The notes under the pieces were generated by a model that was not told the DNA's origin, did no database searches, and saw only the letters and a list, made by a program, of their open reading frames with translations. Below, one piece after another: positions 52,144 through 63,796 of a stretch of 64,000 nt of DNA. The position numbers and the translations under genes were made by a program. The DNA lies in NCBI RefSeq assembly GCF_020026915.1, contig NZ_JAINUY010000004.1:434001-498000 (forward strand). Direction: 5' to 3'. Source of the DNA: Flavobacterium potami. GTDB lineage: Bacteria; Bacteroidota; Bacteroidia; Flavobacteriales; Flavobacteriaceae. Positions within the stretch are counted from its first letter, which is position 1. The number at the start of each line of letters is the position of its first letter.

Positions 52144-53082
52144 TTAACTCAAATGCTCGATCATATCTTTTGTCATAGATTCCAAATCAAATTTATGATT
52201 CCAGTTCCAGTCTGCTCTTGCAGCACTGTCATCAATACTTGCTGGCCAGCTGTCCGCAATTTTCTGACGGAAATCAGGATTATATGTAATCTCGAAATCC
52301 GGAATATGTTTTTTGATTTCGGCAGCAATTTCAGTTGGCGTAAAACTCATTGCAGCCAAATTGTATGAAGAATGAATTTTGATTTCCTCCACCGGTGCTT
52401 TCATGATATTGATTGTAGCATCAATTGCATCATCCATGTACATCATTGGCATTTTGGTTTCAGAAGAAAGGAAACATTCGTATTTTTTATCAGCAATAGC
52501 TTTGTAGAAAATATCAACAGCATAATCTGTAGTTCCGCCACCTGGAGGAGTAGACCAGCTAATTAAACCCGGATAACGAATACTTCGAACATCAACACCA
52601 TAAATATTATGATAGTATTCGCACCATCTTTCTCCTGCTTGTTTACTAATTCCGTAAACCGTTGAAGGCTCCATTACCGTATATTGAGGTGTATTTTCTT
52701 TTGGAGTTGTTGGTCCGAAAACAGCAATACTGGACGGCCAGAAAATCTTTTTAATCTTTTTAGCTTTCGCTAAATTCAAAACATGAAAAAGAGAATTCAT
52801 ATTTAAATCCCAAGCAAATGCAGGATTTTTTTCGGCAGTTGCAGACAAAAGAGCCGCCATTAAATAGACATCTGTAATTTGATGCACTTCTACCAAATGT
52901 TCGATTTGGTTAAAATCTAAAGCATTGACCACTTCAAAAGGTCCTGAGTTTACAACATCAGTATTTAATTTTCGGATATCAGAGGCAATTACATTTTCTG
53001 TACCGTATATTTTGCGCAGCTTTTGGGTCAACTCTGTTCCAATCTGTCCGCAAGCACCAATGATCAATATTTTTGGATTCAT
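52144..53082 (-). CDS. L-threonine 3-dehydrogenase, short-chain (epimerase-like) type
   Basis: A 312-residue extended SDR enzyme. ATG 53082 (MNPKILIIGACGQIG) is chosen because the Rossmann GxxGxxG motif must be at the very N terminus; the frame opens upstream at 53124. The catalytic Tyr-x3-Lys is YGISK in the segment STVYGISKQAGERWCEYYHN, and RYPGLISW follows, as in the NAD-dependent threonine dehydrogenases that resemble UDP-galactose epimerase. It oxidises L-threonine to 2-amino-3-ketobutyrate in the cytoplasm. A good promoter lies upstream. A sugar epimerase is less likely given WSTPPGGGTTDYAV. Confidence 0.9.
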   Translation of the reverse strand: MNPKILIIGACGQIGTELTQKLRKIYGTENVIASDIRKLNTDVVNSGPFEVVNALDFNQIEHLVEVHQITDVYLMAALLSATAEKNPAFAWDLNMNSLFHVLNLAKAKKIKKIFWPSSIAVFGPTTPKENTPQYTVMEPSTVYGISKQAGERWCEYYHNIYGVDVRSIRYPGLISWSTPPGGGTTDYAVDIFYKAIADKKYECFLSSETKMPMMYMDDAIDATINIMKAPVEEIKIHSSYNLAAMSFTPTEIAAEIKKHIPDFEITYNPDFRQKIADSWPASIDDSAARADWNWNHKFDLESMTKDMIEHLS

Positions 53083-53104
53083 TTTTTTAATGATTTTAGA
53101 GACA

Positions 53105-53132
53105 CAAATATAACGTTTTCGCAATTACGCAA
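53105..53132 (-). promoter_or_regulatory. Promoter of the threonine dehydrogenase gene
   Basis: On the minus strand TTG (53132-53130), 17 bases, then TATATTTG (53112-53105), an exact consensus match, 22 bases before ATG 53082. It supports the chosen start, because the upstream frame opening would lie inside the promoter. Confidence 0.7.
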
Positions 53133-53329
53133 GCTTTTTAGAATCATAAATTATCAATTCATTAATAAAAAAGTTTCTTTGTTGGATTATTCTCTTTTGA
53201 GGTAATGTGTAAAGGTGTCTTTTTATTTCTACATTAAGATACAATTTAATGGGGATAAAGTGAAAAAAATAACCTTGATTTATAGAATCTTTAGCAAAAA
53301 ACAGCATTCATAATTGTAAATTTACTTCG

Positions 53330-53337
53330 TAACTTTG
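53330..53337 (+). promoter_or_regulatory. Likely -7 element for the lipoprotein-mfd pair
   Basis: TAACTTTG matches TANNTTTG exactly, 19 bases before the ATG at 53357. No TTG at the standard distance. Confidence 0.5.
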
Positions 53338-53356
53338 CGGCCTAACATTTTAATAA

Positions 53357-53974
53357 ATGAAATACAAAATATCTCTTTTTCTGCTTTTGACAGCCGTATT
53401 GTTTTCTTGCCAAAATCAGGATGAAAAACGCCGTGCAGAAAATGCTAAAGAAGCTAAAAAGAAAGAAGCTATTTTTAATAATATAAATAAAGGCTGGACG
53501 TTTATTGATGAACCGATCAACGAAATTTCAGAATCTCAATTAAATTCATGGACAGAATGGCGAGAATTTATGAAGGAACTGGGAGATAAGCCGAGAAAAA
53601 CAATCGGAGCTTTTCAGAAAAAATCGGCAGCGATTTCCAAAAAAGCGATGGCTTTGAACAATAATATTCCGGCACAATTTAATGAACCGGCCATAAAAAG
53701 TCGTATTTCTATTTTAATTACAAAAATCAGGATGTTGGATTTGTTTATTCATTTAAATAAAATTCCTGATGATAAAGTAGTTTTTTTGGTTCAGGAAATC
53801 AACAAAGAAATGATTTCGTTGGAAAGACAAATGGATAAAATTGTAGAAAGAGCCAAAGTTCCGAAAGAAGAAGGAGAGGAAGATTTCCTTAGAATGTTAG
53901 ATACTGCACGCGCAATTCCGAATGCTGTTGCGCCACGCAATCAATTAGATCAAAACGCAGCAAAAGTTGAGTAA
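53357..53974 (+). CDS. Hypothetical lipoprotein upstream of mfd
   Basis: A 205-residue protein with a lipoprotein signal (LLTAVLFSCQNQ), followed by a charged, helical body (EKRRAENAKEAKKKEAIFNN; FMKELGDKPRKTIGAFQKKS) and a long helix near the end (LVQEINKEMISLERQMDKIV). Lipid-anchored in the periplasm, no enzyme motif. Its last codons overlap the TTG start of mfd by eight bases, so the two are translated together although one product is exported and the other acts on DNA. This pairing is, as far as I recall, usual in Flavobacterium. Confidence 0.82.
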   Translation: MKYKISLFLLLTAVLFSCQNQDEKRRAENAKEAKKKEAIFNNINKGWTFIDEPINEISESQLNSWTEWREFMKELGDKPRKTIGAFQKKSAAISKKAMALNNNIPAQFNEPAIKSRISILITKIRMLDLFIHLNKIPDDKVVFLVQEINKEMISLERQMDKIVERAKVPKEEGEEDFLRMLDTARAIPNAVAPRNQLDQNAAKVE

Positions 53975-56900
53975 AAACGCCTTATATACAACCTACGACA
54001 ATCTGCCAAAAGCGCAGCAGATTGCAACAAGTTTACTGGAAGGGAATCAGATAAAAATGAATATTAGCGGATTGTTAGGATCTGCTGTTTCATTTATAAT
54101 CCGTTCCGTTTTTAAGAAAACTGAACTTCCTTTTTTGATTGTTTTGGATAACAACGAAGAAGCCGCTTATTATCTAAACGATTTAGAGCAAATGATCGGT
54201 GAGCAGGATGTTTTGTTTTATCCTGCTTCATTTCGTCGTCCGTATCAAATTGATGAAACCGACAATGCGAACGTTTTGCTTCGCGCTGAGGTTTTAAATA
54301 GAATTAACTCTAGAAAGAAACCTGCCGTAATTGTTACGTATCCGGAAGCACTTTTTGAAAAAGTAGTTACCAGAAGAGAATTAGATAAAAACACTTTAAA
54401 AGTAGCTTTAAACGATAAAATTTCGATCGATTTTATCAACGAAGTTTTGTTTGAATACGAATTCAAAAGAGTAGATTTCATCACAGAACCTGGCGAATTT
54501 TCGGTTCGTGGAGGAATTGTTGATGTCTTTTCTTTCTCAAATGATCATCCTTATAGAATTGAATTTTTCGGAAACGAAGTAGACAGCATCAGAACTTTTG
54601 ATGTTGAAACGCAATTGTCTGTAGAAACACATAAAAAAATCACGATTATCCCGAATGTAGAGAACAAATTGTTTCAGGAAAACCGTGAGAGTTTCTTAGA
54701 TTATATTGCAGAGAAAACAGTTCTTTTCATTCAAAATACCGAAGGACTTTTTAGTCAGTTGGACAAACAATTTGCAAGAGCAGAAGAAGCTTTTGAGAAA
54801 TTGTCGAAAGAAATAAAACACGCCACGCCAGAACAATTGTTTTTAAATCAGGCGTCATTTATAAAAAGATCTTTGGATTTTTCAGTTGTAGAATTGGCTT
54901 CAAGACCCGTTTATAAAACAACCAAAAAATTTGAGTTTCATATTCAGCCTCAGCCCTCTTTCAATAAACAATTTGATTTATTGCTAAATAATTTGAGCGA
55001 TAATCATTTTAACGGATATGTGAATTATCTGTTTTGTTCGAATGATACTCAGGCAAAACGTTTTCATGATATTTTTGAAAGTTTAGATGAAGCGAATTCA
55101 GAAAACATCAGAAAACAATATCATACCATTGTATTGCCTTTATTCCAAGGTTTTATTGATGAAGAAAATCAAATAACGGCTTATACAGATCATCAGATTT
55201 TTGAGCGTTATCATAAATTCAACATTAAAAATGGATATTCGAAAAAGCAGAATATCACTTTAAAAGAATTGACTGCACTTTCCGTAGGCGATTATGTAAC
55301 GCATATCGATCACGGAATCGGGAAGTTTGGCGGATTGCAGAAAATTCAGGTTGAAGGAAAAACGCAAGAAGCCATAAAATTGGTTTATGCCGATAATGAT
55401 ATTGTGTATGTAAGCATTCACTCGCTTCATAAAATCTCAAAATACAACGGAAAAGACGGAACGCCTCCGAAAATCTATAAACTTGGTTCGAACGCTTGGA
55501 AAGTTTTAAAACAAAAAACCAAAGCGCGCGTCAAACATATTGCGTTCAATTTGATTCAGCTGTATGCGAAACGTCGTTTAGAAAAAGGTTTTCAGTTTGC
55601 GCCAGACAGTTATCTACAAAACGAATTGGAAAGTTCGTTTATTTACGAAGATACACCAGACCAAACCAAATCGACGGCAGAAGTAAAAGCCGATATGGAA
55701 AGCGATCGCCCGATGGACCGTTTGGTTTGTGGTGATGTTGGTTTCGGAAAAACTGAGGTTGCGATTCGTGCTGCTTTTAAAGCGGTTGACAACAGCAAAC
55801 AAGTTGCGGTTTTAGTTCCGACAACTATTTTGGCGTATCAGCATTATAGAACTTTCTCTGAACGTTTAAAAGATATGCCGGTTTCAATTGGTTACTTAAA
55901 CCGATTCAGAACGGCAAAACAAAAAACACAAACGCTAAAAGATTTAGCCGAAGGAAAACTGGATATTGTTATTGGAACGCATCAATTGGTAAACAAAAAT
56001 GTGGTTTTTAAAGACCTTGGTTTATTAATTGTTGATGAGGAACAAAAATTCGGTGTAAACGTAAAAGATAAATTAAAAACCATTGCGGCGAATGTCGATA
56101 CGTTGACATTAACCGCAACGCCAATTCCGAGAACGTTGCAGTTTTCATTAATGGCGGCGCGAGATTTATCGGTAATTACAACGCCTCCGCCAAATCGTTA
56201 TCCGATTGAAACGAATGTGGTTGGTTTTAATGAAGAAATTATCCGCGATGCGATTTCGTATGAAATTCAAAGAAACGGACAGGTTTTCTTTATCAATAAC
56301 CGAATTGAAAATATAAAAGAAGTGGCTGGAATGATTCAGCGTTTGGTTCCAAATGCTAGAGTCGGAATTGGTCACGGACAAATGGACGGCGCAAAACTCG
56401 AAGAATTGATGTTAGGTTTTATGAACGGAGATTTTGATGTTTTGGTTGCAACCACAATCATCGAAAGCGGATTAGACGTTCCAAATGCGAACACGATTTT
56501 CATCAATAACGCCAATAATTTCGGATTATCAGATTTGCATCAAATGCGCGGTCGTGTTGGGCGAAGCAATAAAAAAGCATTCTGTTATTTCATCTGTCCG
56601 CCGTATTCATCCATGACCGAAGATGCCAGAAAACGTATTCAGGCTTTGGAGCAATTTAGCGAACTGGGAAGCGGTTTCAATATTGCCATGAAAGATTTGG
56701 AGATTCGTGGAGCAGGAGATTTATTAGGGGGAGAACAAAGCGGTTTCATTAACGAAATTGGTTTTGATACTTACCAAAAAATCATGAACGAAGCGATTGA
56801 GGAATTGAAAGAAAACGAATTCAAAGATTTATATCCTGAAGAAAACGACATCGATACAAAAGAATACGTAAAAGACATTCAAATCGATGCTGATTTCGAA

Positions 56901-57332
56901 TTATTATTCCCAGATGAATATATCAACAACGTTTCAGAACGTTTGGTTTTATACAACGAATTGGGCGCGATAAAAGACGAAGCTGGTTTACAGGAATTTG
57001 AGAAAAAACTAATCGACCGTTTCGGGCCATTGCCAAAACCTGCTGTTGCTTTGTTAAACAGCATCAGAATTAAATGGATTGCCACTAAAGTCGGAATTGA
57101 GAAATTAGTTTTGAAACAAGGCAAAATGATTGGTTATTTTGTCTCAGATCAACAATCCGATTATTACCAATCGGTGAAATTCAGAAATGTTTTAAACTTT
57201 GTTCAAAAGCATAGCAATCTCTGCAAAATGAAAGAAAAACAAACCGTAAACGGATTACGCTTATTATTGACTTTTGAAAATGTGAAGTCGATAAAACGAG
57301 CTTTGGAGTTGATGGAATTGTTTGAGGAATAA
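53967..57332 (+). CDS. mfd: Transcription-repair coupling factor Mfd
   Basis: A 1121-residue ATP-dependent DNA translocase that removes RNA polymerase stalled at damage and recruits UvrA. The start is TTG 53967 (MSKNALYTTYDNLPK). The UvrB-like N-terminal part contains EPGEFSVRGGIVDVFSF near residue 175. The RNA polymerase-interacting CarD-like domain is near 439 (LSVGDYVTHIDHGIGKFGG). The helicase motor has Walker A CGDVGFGKTE near 590, DEEQ in LLIVDEEQKFGV near 690, TATPIPRTLQ and the motif VI region QMRGRVGRSNKKAF. The C-terminal TRCF domain is complete. Full length, essential motifs intact. Confidence 0.97.
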   Translation: MSKNALYTTYDNLPKAQQIATSLLEGNQIKMNISGLLGSAVSFIIRSVFKKTELPFLIVLDNNEEAAYYLNDLEQMIGEQDVLFYPASFRRPYQIDETDNANVLLRAEVLNRINSRKKPAVIVTYPEALFEKVVTRRELDKNTLKVALNDKISIDFINEVLFEYEFKRVDFITEPGEFSVRGGIVDVFSFSNDHPYRIEFFGNEVDSIRTFDVETQLSVETHKKITIIPNVENKLFQENRESFLDYIAEKTVLFIQNTEGLFSQLDKQFARAEEAFEKLSKEIKHATPEQLFLNQASFIKRSLDFSVVELASRPVYKTTKKFEFHIQPQPSFNKQFDLLLNNLSDNHFNGYVNYLFCSNDTQAKRFHDIFESLDEANSENIRKQYHTIVLPLFQGFIDEENQITAYTDHQIFERYHKFNIKNGYSKKQNITLKELTALSVGDYVTHIDHGIGKFGGLQKIQVEGKTQEAIKLVYADNDIVYVSIHSLHKISKYNGKDGTPPKIYKLGSNAWKVLKQKTKARVKHIAFNLIQLYAKRRLEKGFQFAPDSYLQNELESSFIYEDTPDQTKSTAEVKADMESDRPMDRLVCGDVGFGKTEVAIRAAFKAVDNSKQVAVLVPTTILAYQHYRTFSERLKDMPVSIGYLNRFRTAKQKTQTLKDLAEGKLDIVIGTHQLVNKNVVFKDLGLLIVDEEQKFGVNVKDKLKTIAANVDTLTLTATPIPRTLQFSLMAARDLSVITTPPPNRYPIETNVVGFNEEIIRDAISYEIQRNGQVFFINNRIENIKEVAGMIQRLVPNARVGIGHGQMDGAKLEELMLGFMNGDFDVLVATTIIESGLDVPNANTIFINNANNFGLSDLHQMRGRVGRSNKKAFCYFICPPYSSMTEDARKRIQALEQFSELGSGFNIAMKDLEIRGAGDLLGGEQSGFINEIGFDTYQKIMNEAIEELKENEFKDLYPEENDIDTKEYVKDIQIDADFELLFPDEYINNVSERLVLYNELGAIKDEAGLQEFEKKLIDRFGPLPKPAVALLNSIRIKWIATKVGIEKLVLKQGKMIGYFVSDQQSDYYQSVKFRNVLNFVQKHSNLCKMKEKQTVNGLRLLLTFENVKSIKRALELMELFEE

Positions 57333-57342
57333 AATAAGTTTG

Positions 57343-57428
57343 TCGCTAATTTCGCTAATTAACACGAATTAAAGATTTCAATATTGTGAATAAAATTTGT
57401 GCCAATTGGTGAAATTCGTAGCGAAAAA
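57343..57428. repeat. 'AATTCGTG' palindromic repeat, copy 1
   Basis: TCGCTAATTTCGCTAATTAA with AACACGAATT on the left is mirrored by GGTGAAATTCGTAGCGA on the right. Relatives are at 58084-58168 and 61475-61560. It occupies the region just before the DUF5683 gene. Confidence 0.6.
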
Positions 57429-57524
57429 TACTTTAAAAATTTAAGTTTTATTTACCGTTTATTTAAGAAAAATCTTAGTGCAAAAAAGCGTTCTTTGAGC
57501 CAAAATTTTCAAAGCCACATTTTT

Positions 57525-58076
57525 ATGCAGAATCAATTTCTTGTCGTTCTATTATTTATCGGATTAACTTCTATATTCGCCCAAGAAAAACCTGTTATTG
57601 TAAAAGATTCTTTAAAATCTGAAACTATAGATCCGCTTCGTCCATCAAAGGCAGCTTTTTATTCTGCGGTATTGCCAGGTTTAGGTCAGATTTATAATAA
57701 AAAATACTGGAAACTTCCTTTGATTTATGGTGCAATTGGCACGAGTACTTATCTGTATATCGACAATCAGAAAAAATACAATATTTACAGAGACGAGTAC
57801 AAAAGCAGATTAGAAGGTATTAAAAGTGATTCAGAATTTCTCGCAGGATTGAGTGAAAGCCAATTGATTGCTGCTCAAAAGCAATTTCAAAGAAATAGAG
57901 ATTTATCTGCCCTGTTTATGGTTGGGTTTTATGTTTTAAATATCATAGATGCCAATATCGACGCGGCTTTATCTCAGTTTAATGTAAATGAAAGATTAGC
58001 TTTTAAACCTTCATTAAATAAAAATGAAATTACCTCAGAGAATAATTTTGGATTTGCTCTGAATTATACTTTTTAA
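57525..58076 (+). CDS. DUF5683 membrane protein
   Basis: A 183-residue protein. ATG 57525 is chosen because it gives a signal peptide (FLVVLLFIGLTSIFAQ); the longer frame from 57399 runs through a palindromic repeat. The DUF5683 core is SAVLPGLGQIYNKKYWKLPL followed by a membrane segment (LIYGAIGTSTYLYI) and a second one (ALFMVGFYVLNIIDANIDA). The family sits in the cell envelope of Bacteroidota, often near ParA/ParB genes elsewhere; none is seen here. Function unknown. Confidence 0.85.
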   Translation: MQNQFLVVLLFIGLTSIFAQEKPVIVKDSLKSETIDPLRPSKAAFYSAVLPGLGQIYNKKYWKLPLIYGAIGTSTYLYIDNQKKYNIYRDEYKSRLEGIKSDSEFLAGLSESQLIAAQKQFQRNRDLSALFMVGFYVLNIIDANIDAALSQFNVNERLAFKPSLNKNEITSENNFGFALNYTF

Positions 58077-58083
58077 AGTTTTT

Positions 58084-58168
58084 AACCACTAATTACGCTA
58101 ATTTCCACAAATTTTTACACTGAGTCAAAAAAATAATTTGTGCAAATTGGTGCCATTCGTGCCAACAA
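58084..58168. repeat. 'AATTCGTG' palindromic repeat, copy 2
   Basis: ACCACTAATTACGCTAATTT on the left against AAATTGGTGCCATTCGTG on the right. It follows the DUF5683 gene. Confidence 0.55.
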
Positions 58169-58196
58169 AAAAGCGCATGATATTTCATGCGCTTTT
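58167..58196. terminator. Bidirectional terminator between DUF5683 and the amylase gene
   Basis: AAAAGCGCATGA and TCATGCGCTTTT form a stem with A and T flanks, serving both converging genes. Confidence 0.85.
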
Positions 58197-58218
58197 CTAC
58201 TTAAACTAAAAACCGAAT

Positions 58219-61200
58219 TTATTTAACAATCAGTTTTTTAGTTACATTAAAATCTTTAGAAACAATATTTACAATATAAATTCCTGAAGATAAATGATGA
58301 TTAACTTGTCCTGAAGAAGAAAGTCTTTGGTTCAAAAGTGTTCTTCCGTTCCAGTCGGATACAAAAATTTCGGCAGTATCTCCATTTGCTAGTTCTGGCA
58401 TTAAAATATGAAATTCATTATTTGTCGCTGGATTTGGATAAATTCCAATTACAGGTTCTGCTGTAAGAGGTTCTTCTGCATTTAATGCCATTTTTGATGT
58501 TCCAACTGTTGTTGGCTCCAATTGCCATTGCGCGCTGTACCATCCGTCTTGAGAATTACCGTATTGAGCAGATCCTGTTTGGTTTTCGATATGAATGATA
58601 TTTCCAGTTTGCCATCTGTTTCTTAAACGAGTCCACGTTCCGTCAATATAATCGCTTGACCATTGTGCGCTCCAGAAAGTGGTATCGGTAATATTGCATT
58701 GTATATTTCCAGTTTGACTTTCGATATTCATTAATTCGCCTGTTGCCACATTTTTAAGGACAAAATAAGTAGCGTCAATTGCTATTTTTTGCCATTTGTA
58801 ATTGTTGCCTGAAATTGTTGTTCCGTAACCGACATTGGTTCCTGAATCAGATAAATAAGCTCCTGTCCATCTGTTTTTGATAGTGTAATAATTTCCTCCG
58901 CTTGGTACTGTTGTAACCGATACCAAACATGTACTTGTTTTGCTTCCATCAACAGTTGTAACGGTAATAGTCGCCGTTCCATTCGCTACAGCGGTAATTA
59001 AACCAGAAGCATTAACAGTTGCAACAGCTGTATTATTTGAACTATAAGTTACTGATTTATTAGTAGCATTTGTTGGAAGAACAGTAGGAGTAAGCTGCTG
59101 GGTTCCACCAATGTTTAATGATGCTGATGTTGGACTTAAACTTACACTTGTAACAGCAACGCCAGTTCCAGGATTCGTATCATACCAAACGTTGTTCATG
59201 TACCAACCTGTTTTATTTCGACTTAAGTCGGCAGTTTGGTTGGTTCCGTCATTAAAAATTAAATTGGTAGAAGTTACATTTGTAAAGGTATAACTGTACC
59301 AGCCGTTTCCGGTATTAGTCATGTTTACACCAGGCCAAGATGCATCTGCTAAAACCCCTGAAGGTAATGCGCTCCAATAGTAGATTTTAATTCCAGTTCC
59401 CCAATTTGACGGTTTGTAGAAATAAACTGTGAAATTCGTATTTGGATTAACCGTAATTGTTGCTGTCGCTGTTTTATTTCCGTCTTGCGTTGTTGTCGTA
59501 ATTGTCGCTGTTCCCGCTGCAACTGCCGTTACTAAACCAGAACTATTTACGGTTGCGATAGCGGTATTACTAGATGACCAAGCAACATTTTTGTTTGTAG
59601 CATTTGTTGGAGAAACTGTCGCTGTAAGTTGTTGCGTATTTCCAGCGTACAAACTTGCTGTAGTTGGAGAAACGGCTACTGAAGCAACTGGAATTGTGGC
59701 AACTGTTATGGCTGAAGTCGCAGTTTTGTTTCCGTCTACTGTCTTTACCGTTATTGTTGCTGTTCCTGCTGCAACCGCAGTTACTAATCCAGAAGTATTT
59801 ACAGTTGCAACCGCAGTATTGCTCGATGTCCAAGTTACGTTCTGGTTTGTTGCATTTGCTGGAGCAATCGTTGCATTTAATTGCTGTGTAGTACCTAAAC
59901 CAATAGTTGCAGAAGCTGGACTAACAGAAACTCCTGTTACAGCTACAACCGGCGCATTTGTATTGGTTAAAACCAAATATTCGAAAGCTGCAAAATTGCG
60001 TGTCGATCCTGCGGTTAAAGTCACAGAAGCATTATTGTTATACGGATTTACATAAGTTCCTGCCAAAGCTGCCGGAATAACATACGATTTAGCAGCATTT
60101 CTCAAATTCGACATTACGATTACTTTTTCTGAACCTAATGTTTTGGTAAAAATACTGATGTCGTCATTCGCATATACTGTTAAATCTCCACGTCTAATTG
60201 CAGCACTTGAGGTTCTAAAATTTAGAATTTTAGCAAAATCAGCTGCAGAGGTTGGGTTTTGTGACCAGTTGAATTTGAAGTTTTGCCAAGGCCAATCGGT
60301 TTTGGGTTCGTAATCAATTTCTTGGCCGCTCATCAAGAAAGGAACTCCTCTCATATAAGCCGAAACCAGAAAATTGGCAACAATTCCGTTATGATTTTTA
60401 AATGCTACAAATGGTCTTCTTACGCCATCATCATTGGTGTAAGTGTCATGATTTCCAGTATACCTAACAATCTGCTGATTACCAGTTGCTTTAGCGTATT
60501 CATAAGTAGTTTGATCTTGAAGTCTTTGAGAAACGGGACCGCCATTTGCAATATCATACAAACCACTATGAAACCATCTGTCACCATAATTCATATCGAA
60601 ACCAACCTGAAAGTTTTCTTGTCTGTCACCTTCGGCTAACATTATTAAGTTGTGAGAAGTTATGCTTCGAAGATTTGAATTCACTTCTGACCAGAAATCT
60701 AAAGGAGGATTATTGGCATAATCGCAACGATAACCATCAATATTGGCTGCGAAAATCCAGTAACGCATGGCGTCTTTTATTGCGGCTCTCGTAGCTGAAT
60801 TGTTAAGATCAAGTGCTGCAATGTCTCCAAAATTTCCTAATTGCTGAATTGTGGTACCAGTTCTTTTATAATATTCAGGATGAGAAACGGTCCAACCATG
60901 ATCCCAAGAAGTTCCATTGATGGCAATGTCTAAAATAACTGCCATTCCGCGGCTATGAGCACCGTCAACCAAAGTTCTTAAATCGGCCAAAGAACCATAT
61001 TCAGATCCAACAGCTTTAAAATCTTTGATACAATAGGGCGAAGCCGAACTTCGGGAATCGGTTCCGTGGGGAAAAATCGGCATTAAATAAATAACATTGG
61101 TACCGAGTGCTTTTATATTGTCTAATCGGGCGGTTACTCCGGCTAAATTTCCGTTGGCACTAAACGGACGAATATGTACCTGATACATATTGATATCTCT

Positions 61201-61335
61201 CGTGTCAGGCACTCCTGCAAACGGCGTTCCGTATTGTGCGGGGTCTTGTGCATAAACTGAACTTGCAAATAATAACAGAAAACAAAATAGTGCTTTCGTA
61301 ATATGAAATAATCTAGTGGTAATGTTGATTTTCAT
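58219..61335 (-). CDS. Secreted multidomain GH13 alpha-amylase with T9SS sorting domain
   Basis: About 1038 residues from ATG 61335 (MKINITTRLFHITK, signal peptide ending SSVYAQ); ATG 61365 and 61353 are also possible. The GH13 barrel has region I DIAINGTSWDH (Gly where most enzymes have His), region II DGYRCDYAN with the nucleophile Asp, region III MLAEGD with the acid Glu, and region IV YTGNHDT. Then follow two Big_2 Ig-like domains, a starch-binding CBM26-like domain (FTVYFYKPSNWGTGIKIYYW), a third Big_2, a ricin-like trefoil (YYTIKNRWTGAYLSD) and a type A T9SS domain. It cuts starch outside the cell. Next to GH97 and another GH13, it forms a starch locus. Confidence 0.92.
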   Translation of the reverse strand: MKINITTRLFHITKALFCFLLLFASSVYAQDPAQYGTPFAGVPDTRDINMYQVHIRPFSANGNLAGVTARLDNIKALGTNVIYLMPIFPHGTDSRSSASPYCIKDFKAVGSEYGSLADLRTLVDGAHSRGMAVILDIAINGTSWDHGWTVSHPEYYKRTGTTIQQLGNFGDIAALDLNNSATRAAIKDAMRYWIFAANIDGYRCDYANNPPLDFWSEVNSNLRSITSHNLIMLAEGDRQENFQVGFDMNYGDRWFHSGLYDIANGGPVSQRLQDQTTYEYAKATGNQQIVRYTGNHDTYTNDDGVRRPFVAFKNHNGIVANFLVSAYMRGVPFLMSGQEIDYEPKTDWPWQNFKFNWSQNPTSAADFAKILNFRTSSAAIRRGDLTVYANDDISIFTKTLGSEKVIVMSNLRNAAKSYVIPAALAGTYVNPYNNNASVTLTAGSTRNFAAFEYLVLTNTNAPVVAVTGVSVSPASATIGLGTTQQLNATIAPANATNQNVTWTSSNTAVATVNTSGLVTAVAAGTATITVKTVDGNKTATSAITVATIPVASVAVSPTTASLYAGNTQQLTATVSPTNATNKNVAWSSSNTAIATVNSSGLVTAVAAGTATITTTTQDGNKTATATITVNPNTNFTVYFYKPSNWGTGIKIYYWSALPSGVLADASWPGVNMTNTGNGWYSYTFTNVTSTNLIFNDGTNQTADLSRNKTGWYMNNVWYDTNPGTGVAVTSVSLSPTSASLNIGGTQQLTPTVLPTNATNKSVTYSSNNTAVATVNASGLITAVANGTATITVTTVDGSKTSTCLVSVTTVPSGGNYYTIKNRWTGAYLSDSGTNVGYGTTISGNNYKWQKIAIDATYFVLKNVATGELMNIESQTGNIQCNITDTTFWSAQWSSDYIDGTWTRLRNRWQTGNIIHIENQTGSAQYGNSQDGWYSAQWQLEPTTVGTSKMALNAEEPLTAEPVIGIYPNPATNNEFHILMPELANGDTAEIFVSDWNGRTLLNQRLSSSGQVNHHLSSGIYIVNIVSKDFNVTKKLIVK

Positions 61336-61474
61336 AATAATAGTTTTTTGCATGCTTGTCGGCATTTCTTAACTAAAATTCATTCTCACTCGCATTGTTT
61401 TTAAATTCGACAAACATTTGTGGTTAATAGTTTTCTATAGTAAGTTTTTAATTTTTTGCTCAAAAAAGAGCATA

Positions 61475-61560
61475 GTTTTTCTGCCACGAATTTCACGAAT
61501 TAGCACAAATTTTATCTGTGTTCTTAATTCGCGGAATTCGTGAAATTGGTGGCAGAAAAA
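61475..61560. repeat. 'AATTCGTG' palindromic repeat, copy 3
   Basis: TTTTTCTGCCACGAATTTCA and its mirror TGAAATTGGTGGCAGAAAAA are near-perfect arms. It lies between the GH97 stop and the amylase start and could end or dampen transcription. Confidence 0.7.
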
Positions 61561-61569
61561 CTTAGTAAT

Positions 61570-63774
<2,205 letters not shown>

Positions 63775-63796
63775 GGTTTTAAAGTTGCTTTTGGTA

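Noticed and set aside
59429..60055. A 208-codon open frame on the plus strand opposite the amylase
   Set aside because: It lies exactly antisense to the Big_2 domains; the Val/Ala-rich product mirrors the Thr/Asn-rich repeats of the real gene and has no start context or family.
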